A DNA stretch of 15,206 nucleotides, from positions 1 to 15,206 of the forward strand of contig JASGMZ010000043.1 of the NCBI GenBank assembly GCA_030156305.1. Direction: 5' to 3'. The DNA is from Bacteroidales bacterium (lineage in GTDB: Bacteria > Bacteroidota > Bacteroidia > Bacteroidales > UBA12077). Shown piece after piece: positions 1 to 6,681 of the stretch. The position numbers were made by a program, and so were the translations under genes. Each line of letters begins with the position of its first letter. Within the stretch, counting starts at the first letter, position 1. Under the pieces are notes generated by a model. That model ran no database searches, was not told the DNA's origin, and saw nothing but the letters and a program-made list of their open reading frames with translations.

Positions 1-15
1 ATTGGCGAAGTAATT

Positions 16-98
16 TTGTTCTTTTTCAAGGCGTAAATGAGGCGAATAGCCATAGCTATTTAACGATTTTACAACGAAGAAAAAGGGCAAAAGAACAA
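16..98. repeat. Imperfect palindromic intergenic repeat
   Basis: A noncoding inverted repeat with several nested arms. The centre is AATAGC-CATA-GCTATT (45-60), a perfect 6-bp stem with a 4-base loop. The outer arms TTGTTCTTTT (16-25) and AAAAGAACAA (89-98) are perfect 10-base complements. The intervening sequences are only partly complementary, and an alternative pairing CTTTTTC (21-27) with GAAAAAG (79-85) exists. The design recalls the palindromic intergenic units dispersed in many Bacteroidota genomes, but only one copy is in this window, so the repeat-family assignment is inference. It lies downstream of the phosphatase gene stop on the minus strand and could also act as a transcript 3' end structure. 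The rest of 1-147 shows no convincing gene. Confidence 0.5.
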
Positions 99-147
99 GT
101 CAAAATGTATAGGTTATTTACTTACAAGCCCTAAGGTGGTGTTTAAG

Positions 148-1968
148 TTACTTTTCGTTTTGCTCAATGTATTTGCATACAGTGGCAAAAAGTTCTTTTA
201 TGTTAATGGGTTTTGAAATGTAATCATCGCATCCGGCTTTAAAGCTTTTTTCTTTTTCAGACGACATAGTAAACGCGGTTTGTACAATGATTGGCAGATT
301 TTTATTTATTTGCTTTATTTGCGAGGTAGCCTCTATTCCATCCATGATGGGCATTCTTATGTCCATTAAAACAAGATCAATGTCGGGGTTTGCTTTACAA
401 TATTGAACGGCTTCTTTTCCATTTTCAGCTCGAATAATTTTTGCATTCGTTTTTGCTAATGATTTTTGCAATAACATATAATTTGCATCATCATCTTCGG
501 CAATTAGAATTGTTTTTCCTTCCCAGTCGTAATCCATTTTCGATTTTACAAGTTCTTTATTAAAGGCAATTTTAAAACCAATCACAAGTATATCATCAAG
601 TTGTTTTCTTTCACCTTTCCACTCTTCAAAAGTTTTTTCGAGAATTTGCTTTTGTTCGCTTAACGGTTTTTGATGATTTTCAATGAGTAATTTTTTAAAA
701 TTTCCGGTTAGATATTTTCTGCCATCCTTCCCTCCAAACTGGTCAATAAATCCATCGGAAAAAATGTATATTAAATCATCTTTGTGTAAAGTAATTTCGT
801 GGTTATAAAATGATTCTTTTGCTTTACGATGAATGCCTATTGGCATACGATCGGCTTTTATTTCGTTTAATTTACCTTTCCGAATAAGGTAAAGCGGGTT
901 GTTTGCCCCTGCATATTCCAATAATCTTTTTTTATGATTTAAAATACACAATGCAATATCTAACCCATCGCGGCTTTCACCAATTGAACCTGTTTGCCGA
1001 AGTGAGCTGATAATATGAGTTCTTAACTCGTTTAATATTTCATTGGCATGAATTTCAGGATTTTTATTGACAATTTCGTTTAGAAATGTGATCCCCAACA
1101 TACTCATTAATGCGCCAGGAACTCCATGTCCCGTACAATCAGCAGCTGCTATAAATATTTTTTCATCAATTTGTTTAATCCAGTAGAAATCTCCGCTTAC
1201 AATGTCGCGAGGTTTATAAAAAATAAAATGTTGAGATAATAGGTGCTGAATAAACCGGTTGGGAGGAAGTACCGCCGATTGTATTTTTTTTGCATATAGT
1301 ATACTGTCTTCAATCTTTTTATTTTGTTTCTGAACAATATCGTGTTGTATTTTTATTTTATATTTTTGTTCTGCAATTTTATCTCCTTGTTTGATGATAA
1401 AATCCATATCTTTTTCCATCAACTCTTTTTGCCTCGCAATATCTTTCTTTTCTACTGCCAGTTGATCTCTTTGTTTTTGTATTTTTGTCCTTTGGCTGGT
1501 AATTACATCGCCCTGTTTAATATAAAAATCTATATCTCGATTGAGATCATTGATTTTATGGTTACTTTTTTCTAGTTGTTTTGATAGTTGTTGTTCTGTT
1601 TCTTTAAAATCCGAAACATCTCTGATTAAAATTACATAACCTAATAATTCCTCCTTTTCGGATCTTATTTCGGAAATTTTAGCATTATAAAATTGATGTT
1701 TAGACGAGAAATTGAATACTTGTGAAATGCTGGTATTTTTTATCTTTGAAAAAGCTTTATCTAAATTTATCGTAAAATTATCATTAAAATTAAGTTCTTT
1801 AAAATGTTTGTTAATGGCCTCTTCCGGATTCAAAAATAAATCATGTTGATTATTGGAAATGATATCTATATAATAACCTTCTGTGGTTAAAATAAAAACA
1901 AAATCGGAAAGCGATGATAATACGCTTTTTTTTATTTGATCTTTATTGGAGGTTTCTTTATTTTTCAT
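148..1968 (-). CDS. PAS / coiled-coil / PP2C (SpoIIE) phosphatase / receiver hybrid
   Basis: A 606-residue cytoplasmic signalling protein with no signal peptide or membrane segment. Domains in order: PAS-like sensor (about 15-123), long charged coiled coil (about 118-225), SpoIIE/RsbU-type PP2C Ser/Thr phosphatase (about 222-468), and a C-terminal response-regulator receiver (about 485-604). The phosphatase has the expected metal-binding acidic motifs: RDIVSGDFYW (D255, D260), ADCTGHGVPGALMSMLG (D277), RDGLD (D334, D337), FSDG (D405) and LDDI (D458, D459). The segment KKIEDSILYAKKIQSAVLPP is the usual entry helix of this family. The receiver keeps its acidic pocket (E491, D492, D493), phospho-acceptor D536, T564 and K586. 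A receiver at the C-terminus of a PP2C is unusual, since RsbU/RssB-like relatives carry sensors at the N-terminus. The start ATG overlaps the stop of the upstream receiver gene (ATGA), implying translational coupling. It probably dephosphorylates an anti-sigma-antagonist-like or SiaC-like partner; the SiaC homologue just upstream is the obvious candidate, which is inference. Confidence 0.9.
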   Translation of the reverse strand: MKNKETSNKDQIKKSVLSSLSDFVFILTTEGYYIDIISNNQHDLFLNPEEAINKHFKELNFNDNFTINLDKAFSKIKNTSISQVFNFSSKHQFYNAKISEIRSEKEELLGYVILIRDVSDFKETEQQLSKQLEKSNHKINDLNRDIDFYIKQGDVITSQRTKIQKQRDQLAVEKKDIARQKELMEKDMDFIIKQGDKIAEQKYKIKIQHDIVQKQNKKIEDSILYAKKIQSAVLPPNRFIQHLLSQHFIFYKPRDIVSGDFYWIKQIDEKIFIAAADCTGHGVPGALMSMLGITFLNEIVNKNPEIHANEILNELRTHIISSLRQTGSIGESRDGLDIALCILNHKKRLLEYAGANNPLYLIRKGKLNEIKADRMPIGIHRKAKESFYNHEITLHKDDLIYIFSDGFIDQFGGKDGRKYLTGNFKKLLIENHQKPLSEQKQILEKTFEEWKGERKQLDDILVIGFKIAFNKELVKSKMDYDWEGKTILIAEDDDANYMLLQKSLAKTNAKIIRAENGKEAVQYCKANPDIDLVLMDIRMPIMDGIEATSQIKQINKNLPIIVQTAFTMSSEKEKSFKAGCDDYISKPINIKELFATVCKYIEQNEK

Positions 1969-2357
1969 AATTTATTTACAAAGTGCTTATTAAAAGCTAA
2001 TTGTTTTGTTACAGATTCTAAAAACATCTTAATATCAATAGGTTTTAGAATAAAATCCTGTACTCCTGTTTTTTGTGCTTTATATATACTTTCTTCATCA
2101 TCTTTTGCTGTAATAATAATAACAGAAATATTTTTGGTTAAATCATTATTTTTTATTTTTTCTAAAAACATAAAACCATCCATTTCAGGCATCATAATAT
2201 CTAACAAAATAAGCGATGGTTTTTCTTTTTCAACAATTTTAAGGGCTTCTTTCCCGTTATAAGCGACTAATGATTCAATATTTGCTGATTTTAAAACATT
2301 TTCTAAAAGCACATTATTGGTTAACGAATCGTCAATGATTAATACTTTGTCCGACAT
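1965..2357 (-). CDS. Stand-alone response-regulator receiver protein
   Basis: A single-domain CheY-like receiver of 130 residues with no output domain. The acidic pocket D9/D10, phospho-acceptor D53 in LLDIMMPEMDG, T83 in IIITAKD and K105 in the FILKPID motif are all present, so it should be phosphorylatable. Its stop (TGA) overlaps the start of the PP2C/receiver hybrid by 4 bases, so the two are almost certainly co-translated and may form a relay in which both receivers share or compete for a histidine kinase encoded elsewhere. No histidine kinase is visible in this window. The last residues (AFNKHFVNKL) extend a little past the receiver fold. Confidence 0.92.
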   Translation of the reverse strand: MSDKVLIIDDSLTNNVLLENVLKSANIESLVAYNGKEALKIVEKEKPSLILLDIMMPEMDGFMFLEKIKNNDLTKNISVIIITAKDDEESIYKAQKTGVQDFILKPIDIKMFLESVTKQLAFNKHFVNKL

Positions 2358-2368
2358 AAAAAAATGTT

Positions 2369-2564
2369 TTACCGTTTATTATTTATATAATCTAAAAGTT
2401 TCTTTTTACTGCTTTCAAACCTTAAAGCTACACTAACAATGGTGTAATAATCGTTTTTATCTTTGCTGAAATTGTTGAAAAGATAAAGGTTGATTACAGT
2501 CTGTTTGAGCGAAAGCAAGTGATGTTAATGCTGTAAATAGTATAAAAACAACAAATTTTTTCAT
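2369..2564 (-). pseudogene. Decayed or internally deleted small secreted protein, DUF4476-like
   Basis: Two adjacent reading frames look like one broken gene. Frame one (2564 to 2457) starts ATG and encodes a clear signal peptide, MKKFVVFILFTALTSLAFAQ, followed by TDCNQPLSFQQFQQR and a stop. A frame one base ahead then stays open from around 2479 to a stop at 2369-2371 and reads FNNFSKDKNDYY..., then FESSKKKLLDYINNKR. The start (DCxxPLSxxxF) and the end (NDYYTIVS, FESSKKKLLDYI) resemble the beginning and end of DUF4476 domains as I remember them, while the middle of a roughly 90-residue domain is absent. I read this as an internal deletion plus frameshift of a secreted DUF4476 protein. The alternatives are a 35-residue secreted peptide or a simple single-base frameshift. 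It sits between the SiaC-like gene and the receiver gene on the same strand. Confidence 0.55.
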
Positions 2565-2622
2565 TATCGAAATTTATAAATAGATATAACCAACCCTTTT
2601 CAGATAAAATGTTCAGCAAAGC

Positions 2623-2991
2623 TTATAATTCTTCGTACTCTATGTATTTGAAAGGGATGCCAATAATGGATTCAAAATATTGTCCGGATTCTAAAACATC
2701 TAAATCACCTTCTTCATAAAACCAGTTGACCAAAATATTTTTATTTTCCGGATTGTTTTCCAGAATTCGAAGCATTTCTAAAATAAATTTTGATGAACTG
2801 GTATTAAAATATTCAAGTTTAATATCCACTCGAATTTCTCCAGTAGTAAAGTCTTTAGTCCAATCGAGTATGGGTTTAAAAAATTTCGCAGCATCTTCAG
2901 GAATTGAACGTCCCTCAATTTTTAAAACGCCATTTGTACTTAATGCAACAGAAGGAGTTTTTTCAGTTTCTTTTATTATTAAGTCTTTCAT
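2623..2991 (-). CDS. SiaC-like regulatory phosphoprotein (DUF1987)
   Basis: A 122-residue protein I recognise as the DUF1987/SiaC family. Family signatures include the opening xTPxxxL then GxLxIxGRSIPEDAxxFFxPIxDW, and the core LEYFNTSSSKFILEMLRIL. In Pseudomonas aeruginosa SiaC, a Thr in the equivalent YLNTSS segment is phosphorylated by kinase SiaB and dephosphorylated by the PP2C phosphatase SiaA; here T64, followed by S65-S67, is the matching candidate site. Unphosphorylated SiaC activates the diguanylate cyclase SiaD in Pseudomonas. The PP2C-receiver protein encoded downstream on the same strand supplies a possible SiaA equivalent. No SiaB-type kinase or GGDEF protein is seen nearby, so the output in this organism is unknown. 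The start ATG at 2991 gives the normal family length. No strong ribosome-binding site is evident, which is usual for Bacteroidota. Confidence 0.88.
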   Translation of the reverse strand: MKDLIIKETEKTPSVALSTNGVLKIEGRSIPEDAAKFFKPILDWTKDFTTGEIRVDIKLEYFNTSSSKFILEMLRILENNPENKNILVNWFYEEGDLDVLESGQYFESIIGIPFKYIEYEEL

Positions 2992-3122
2992 ATATTCATT
3001 TATAATTTTGCATAATTTAAAAATCGTATAAAAGTAAAAATTAATACTAATTTACAATTTATTTAAATACAAATGCAAAGAAATTTGATTGAATATTAAA
3101 ATTAGTACATAATATTACATTT

Positions 3123-3157
3123 TTTGTACTGAAAAATTACAATAAAAATTAATTTTG
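3123..3157 (+). promoter_or_regulatory. Candidate Bacteroidota-type promoter for mltG
   Basis: TTTG at 3123-3126 is followed after 23 bases by TAATTTTG at 3150-3157, matching the Bacteroidota vegetative consensus TTTG-N(17-23)-TAnnTTTG. Transcription would begin near 3165, giving a leader of about 40 bases before the mltG ATG at 3204. The remainder of the divergent gap 2992-3203 is very AT-rich and shows nothing else I can name. Confidence 0.5.
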
Positions 3158-3203
3158 TTCATTCTTTAAACAGATTTTATTGTTTTATGTTTATAATAGC
3201 AGG

Positions 3204-4250
3204 ATGAAGAAAAGATTGTTTTATAAAATTATAGGATTATTTTTACTTGCATTAGTTGCAGGAATTATTGTATGGGGTGCAAATATTTATCATCGTATTT
3301 ATAAGCCTAATGTACTGGTTTCTGACTCAACCGTAAAATATTTATATATTCCAACCGGATCGGATTTTGATGATGTTGTGGATAGTATAAATGAAAATGA
3401 AATTGTAGAAAATGTTTCATCTTTTATATGGCTGGCTAAAAAGAAAAATTATCCCAACCACGTTTATCCTGGCCGATATGCACTAAAACATGAGATGAAT
3501 AATAATGAAATAATAAATTTACTACGTTCAGGATATCAGGAACCCGTGAAAGTTATTTTTAATAGTATCAGAACGAAAGAACAACTGGCCGGGCGAATAG
3601 CAAAACAGATTGAAGCAGATTCTTTAGCTTTATTAAAAGCTTTTACTAATGATAGCATTATAAAAGGCTATGGTTTTAAGCCCGAAACGTTTACCTGTAT
3701 TTTTATTCCCAACACCTACGAGTTTTGGTGGAATACTACGGCTGAAGGTTTTGTGCAACGGATGTACAAAGAATATCAGTGGTTCTGGACAGCAAGCCGG
3801 TTGGCGAAAGCCAAAACCCTGAACCTTACTCCTGTGGAGGTAATTACGCTGGCTTCGATTGTTGACGAAGAAACTATTTTTAATGATGAGATGCAAAAAG
3901 TGGCTGGTGTATATATAAACCGTTTGCGCAAGCGAATGCACTTACAAGCCGATCCAACCCTGAAGTTTGCTTTGGGAGATTTTTCCATTAAACGTGTTTT
4001 AACCGTTCATAAGCAAATCGACTCGCCATACAATACTTATAAAAGATATGGATTGCCTCCCGGCCCCATATCTATACCCTCCATTGCAGCTATTGATGCG
4101 GTTTTAAATTATGAGCAGCATGATTATTTATATTTTTGTGCGAAACCTGATTTTTCAGGGTATCATAATTTTGCCAAAACTCTTTCGCAGCATAATATCA
4201 ATGCCCGCAAATATCAACGGGCATTGGACAAAGAAAAGATATGGAGGTAA
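3204..4250 (+). CDS. mltG: Endolytic murein transglycosylase MltG
   Basis: An inner-membrane lytic transglycosylase of the YceG/MltG family that cleaves nascent glycan strands and terminates their elongation. A single N-terminal membrane helix (about 11-28) follows the basic MKKRLFYK start, then a LysM-like region (about 45-110, LYIPTGSDFDDV) and the catalytic YceG domain (about 120-340). The signature LASIVDEET (about 216-224) carries the catalytic Glu, E223 by my alignment. LQADPTLKFALGDF, SPYNTYKRYGLPPGPISIPS and the SGYHNFAKTLSQHNINARKYQ ending are all hallmark segments. I chose ATG at 3204 because it gives the usual start; a TTG at 3180 would add eight residues with no family support. 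It is monocistronic, with only two bases between its stop and the stop of the convergent TonB-domain gene. Confidence 0.95.
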   Translation: MKKRLFYKIIGLFLLALVAGIIVWGANIYHRIYKPNVLVSDSTVKYLYIPTGSDFDDVVDSINENEIVENVSSFIWLAKKKNYPNHVYPGRYALKHEMNNNEIINLLRSGYQEPVKVIFNSIRTKEQLAGRIAKQIEADSLALLKAFTNDSIIKGYGFKPETFTCIFIPNTYEFWWNTTAEGFVQRMYKEYQWFWTASRLAKAKTLNLTPVEVITLASIVDEETIFNDEMQKVAGVYINRLRKRMHLQADPTLKFALGDFSIKRVLTVHKQIDSPYNTYKRYGLPPGPISIPSIAAIDAVLNYEQHDYLYFCAKPDFSGYHNFAKTLSQHNINARKYQRALDKEKIWR

Positions 4251-4252
4251 TA

Positions 4253-5077
4253 TTACTGGTTGTTTAATTTGAAAACTATGGGAAATGTAAAGGAAACATT
4301 TACCTTATGACCACGTTGTTTCCCTGGTTTCCACCTGGGAGAGCTGTATATAATGCGTAAAGCTTCCTGGTTCAATGCAGGATGAACACCACGCATTACC
4401 TTAGCATCTTGAATATAGCCTTCTTTATTGACCGTAAATTGAATATAAACCCTGCCTTCAATTTTTTGCTCTTTTGCTTCTGGCGGATAGTTCAGCTCAT
4501 ATTTAATGTAATCTTTAAAATCTGTGAAAATTTTATCTCCTTCCTTATATCTAAATTTTGGCATCTCTTCAACAACAAAAAATAATTCTTCTGCTTCTGT
4601 AGTGGTAGTTTTTTTCTCTTTCTCCGTTTTATTTGCCGTGAAAGAAATGATAACTTCTTCAGGATCATCTTTTTGTGCCAGGGTCAAAAGTATTGCAGTA
4701 TTTATTTTTTTGTGGGTTTTGTTTTTTATTTCCAGGTGATATACCCCGGTCTCTGTGAACCTGTATTTTTTGGATATAATTCCTTTCTCATTTACGTCCT
4801 CCTGTAAGGCAGATATTGGGTTATTTTCTTTTTTATCATATAATGATACCTGAACTTCATTAGCCGGATAACTGAAAATTTCATAATTTTTATTTTTTGA
4901 CAAGACAACTGAAAAATGACTGATTCCTCCTGGTGCTAGATTTGTTTTGAAATCTTTTAAATACATGTTGTCAGTTTGAGCCATTAAAAGATTTAAAATT
5001 TCATGGTTCTCTTGGGCTGGTCCTTTTATTTGAGAAAATAAAAGGAATATACTTATACACAATATTATTTTTTTCAT
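4253..5077 (-). CDS. Secreted protein with C-terminal TonB domain
   Basis: A 274-residue exported protein. It has an N-terminal signal peptide (MKKIILCISIFLLFSQIKGPAQ), a beta-rich region of unknown type (about 40-150, possibly a single sandwich domain), a Lys/Thr-rich linker (149-163), and a TonB C-terminal domain (about 168-272) with the Bacteroidota form EEMPKFRYK..., YPPEAKEQKIEGRVYIQFTV, G-YIQDAKVMRG and PRWKPGKQRG. Unlike true TonB it lacks a membrane anchor and a proline-rich periplasm-spanning segment, so it may be a soluble periplasmic protein using the TonB fold for binding; the role is unknown. It follows the fecR-like gene by 14 bases and is probably the last gene of the sigma/anti-sigma operon, which suggests an envelope-linked function. 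Its stop is nearly back to back with mltG. Confidence 0.82.
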   Translation of the reverse strand: MKKIILCISIFLLFSQIKGPAQENHEILNLLMAQTDNMYLKDFKTNLAPGGISHFSVVLSKNKNYEIFSYPANEVQVSLYDKKENNPISALQEDVNEKGIISKKYRFTETGVYHLEIKNKTHKKINTAILLTLAQKDDPEEVIISFTANKTEKEKKTTTTEAEELFFVVEEMPKFRYKEGDKIFTDFKDYIKYELNYPPEAKEQKIEGRVYIQFTVNKEGYIQDAKVMRGVHPALNQEALRIIYSSPRWKPGKQRGHKVNVSFTFPIVFKLNNQ

Positions 5078-5091
5078 GGTTATTACATTTT

Positions 5092-6045
5092 TTAGTTAAT
5101 GATTAATTTATTCCCATTACCGGTAATGTTACAGTTATAATTGGCCATTATTTTATTTAATACTTCATCGATGGTAGGATTATTAAAGGTTGCTGTAAAA
5201 TGTTTCCCTTTTAAAGAATCGTTTTTAATAGTAAACGGGATATCATAATAATTACTCAGTATATCCATCACTTCGGAAAGTGGTTGATTGGTAAATTGAA
5301 GGATGCCTGTTTTCCAGGCCATATAATTATAAGTATGGATATTATCTTTAGCTAAAAATCCTGCTTTTTCAATAAAATTTATTTTTTCTCCCTCAAAAAT
5401 GGTTAATTCTTGTGATTTTGTGGCAAAAGGAATAACGCAATTAACTTTCCCTTCTGAAATATGAGCTACCAGCTCATTTTCTTGGTTTTCAGAATTAATA
5501 TGAAATTCTGCTGAGGATGTTCGGAACTCCATCCCTCCTGAGATAATACTATATTCTTTCTTTTTTTTACTCTCTGTTATTTTAATAAATGCTTCTCCTT
5601 TTAGATAAAAAGGTGCTCTACGGCTGATCTCTCTGGGAATTTTTACCGTACTGTTTGAATTTAACCATATACTAATGTAAGAATTAACATGTACTGTAAT
5701 TTTTTCTCCAGCATCTACACTAATAATTGAATATTCGGGTTCTTTGGCCGTATCTAAAAGTTTTATGGTGGTTAATATAATAACAGCTGTAACAACAATG
5801 GTATAAAGCGGTTTTAGGATGTTCGTAAGATTAGTATGTTTTATGATATTTTTGAGGTAATAAAATAAATTCCTGGATTTGTTAATTTGTTTGTTTATCA
5901 TTTGGTATGCCTGCAATATATCAGCTTCTTTTTTTTCAAAATCAATAGAGTCATAATCAAGATGATGATTTCCTAAGATTTTATCAATATTTAAATCTTG
6001 TGGATGGTTAGGAATTTTTTTTGATATGTTATTTTTTCTTCTCAT
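5092..6045 (-). CDS. FecR-like anti-sigma factor
   Basis: A 317-residue inner-membrane regulator that would hold the adjacent ECF sigma factor and receive signals from the periplasm. It has a cytoplasmic N-terminus (1-77) with acidic and charged stretches, one transmembrane helix (about 78-97, PLYTIVVTAVIILTTIKLL), a periplasmic FecR domain (about 106-220: SVDAGEKITVHVNSYISIWL, LNSNSTVKIP, FYLKGEAFIKI, FRTSSAEFHI, HISEGKVNCV) and a C-terminal DUF4974-type secretin/TonB short N-terminal-like domain (about 248-316: FTNQPLSEVMDILSNYYDIP, FNNPTIDEVLNKIM). The usual LPDGSxVxLNAxS motif is diverged, with no DG in the first turn. The gene begins 26 bases after the sigma stop and is followed by the TonB-domain gene. 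FecR systems normally control a TonB-dependent receptor, which is absent here. Confidence 0.9.
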   Translation of the reverse strand: MRRKNNISKKIPNHPQDLNIDKILGNHHLDYDSIDFEKKEADILQAYQMINKQINKSRNLFYYLKNIIKHTNLTNILKPLYTIVVTAVIILTTIKLLDTAKEPEYSIISVDAGEKITVHVNSYISIWLNSNSTVKIPREISRRAPFYLKGEAFIKITESKKKKEYSIISGGMEFRTSSAEFHINSENQENELVAHISEGKVNCVIPFATKSQELTIFEGEKINFIEKAGFLAKDNIHTYNYMAWKTGILQFTNQPLSEVMDILSNYYDIPFTIKNDSLKGKHFTATFNNPTIDEVLNKIMANYNCNITGNGNKLIIN

Positions 6046-6071
6046 TCTGTTATATTAACGTTCGTAATATT

Positions 6072-6629
6072 TTAATCCCCTAAATATATCAGTTGATTTT
6101 TAAAAGGTTCGAGATATTTTCGTAATTTTTTGTAGGCAATGATTATTTGGTTTTCGACTGTTTTGGGAGATATACTTAAATAATCAGCAATTTCATTAAC
6201 CGTTAGCCCTTCTTTTTTGGCCATACGGAATATTTTTTGTGCTTGGTCAGGGAGTTGTTCAATGGCAGATTCAATAATTGCTTTTACTTTTTCCTGATTT
6301 ATCGACTTATGCTCTGAGTCATATTCTTGAATAACATTCATTTCATATTTTTTCCGTGTATTATTTTTTCTTATTTCATCAATTATTTCGTTGCGTGTAT
6401 AAGTAAATAAAAGTTTGCCAATATTATCACAATTCTTAAGTGCCTTGTTATTCTTCCAGATTTTAATAAAAGTGTTTTGTACCGATTCTTGAGCAATAAT
6501 GGGCGAATGGCAAAAATTAAAAGCAAATCGGTATAAGGGTTTATAATATTTAAAAAATAAATGATCGAAAGCGGTTTTGTTACCTTCAGTAATTTTTTGT
6601 GTTAGGATATGATCGGGTGTATTACTCAT
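6072..6629 (-). CDS. ECF sigma factor (Bacteroidota FecI-like)
   Basis: A 185-residue extracytoplasmic-function RNA polymerase sigma factor with the two expected parts: sigma region 2 (about 20-90; FFKYYKPLYRFAFNF, AQESVQNTFIKIWKN, LFTYTRNEIIDEIR) for core binding and -10 recognition, and sigma region 4 (about 118-172; LPDQAQKIFRMAKKEGLTV, then helix-turn-helix NEIADYLSISPKTVENQI) for -35 recognition. It has the length and layout of the large Bacteroidota RNA polymerase sigma-70 ECF family paired with FecR anti-sigma factors. It is the first gene of a likely three-gene operon with the FecR-like and TonB-domain genes, and it has a candidate ECF-type promoter immediately upstream. Confidence 0.95.
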   Translation of the reverse strand: MSNTPDHILTQKITEGNKTAFDHLFFKYYKPLYRFAFNFCHSPIIAQESVQNTFIKIWKNNKALKNCDNIGKLLFTYTRNEIIDEIRKNNTRKKYEMNVIQEYDSEHKSINQEKVKAIIESAIEQLPDQAQKIFRMAKKEGLTVNEIADYLSISPKTVENQIIIAYKKLRKYLEPFKNQLIYLGD

Positions 6630-6645
6630 TCAGTTTTTTTGAAGA

Positions 6646-6673
6646 GACGTATCAAATAATGGATACCCCTAAA
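6646..6673 (-). promoter_or_regulatory. Candidate ECF-type (self-regulated) promoter of the sigma operon
   Basis: On the minus strand, TTTAGGGGTATCC (6673-6661) is followed by GATACGTC, whose CGTC lies at 6649-6646. The GGGG block and CGTC are separated by 16 bases, the spacing typical of ECF promoters, and CGTC is a common ECF -10 core. Transcription would start about ten bases before the sigma ATG. The gap 6630-6681 has no other signal. Assignment as an autoregulated promoter is inference from layout, and no second copy was found in this window. Confidence 0.38.
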
Positions 6674-6681
6674 TTTTCGAA

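Noticed and set aside
1936..2262. A 108-codon plus-strand frame over the receiver gene
   Set aside because: It is the antisense shadow of the stand-alone receiver, whose motifs are complete on the minus strand.
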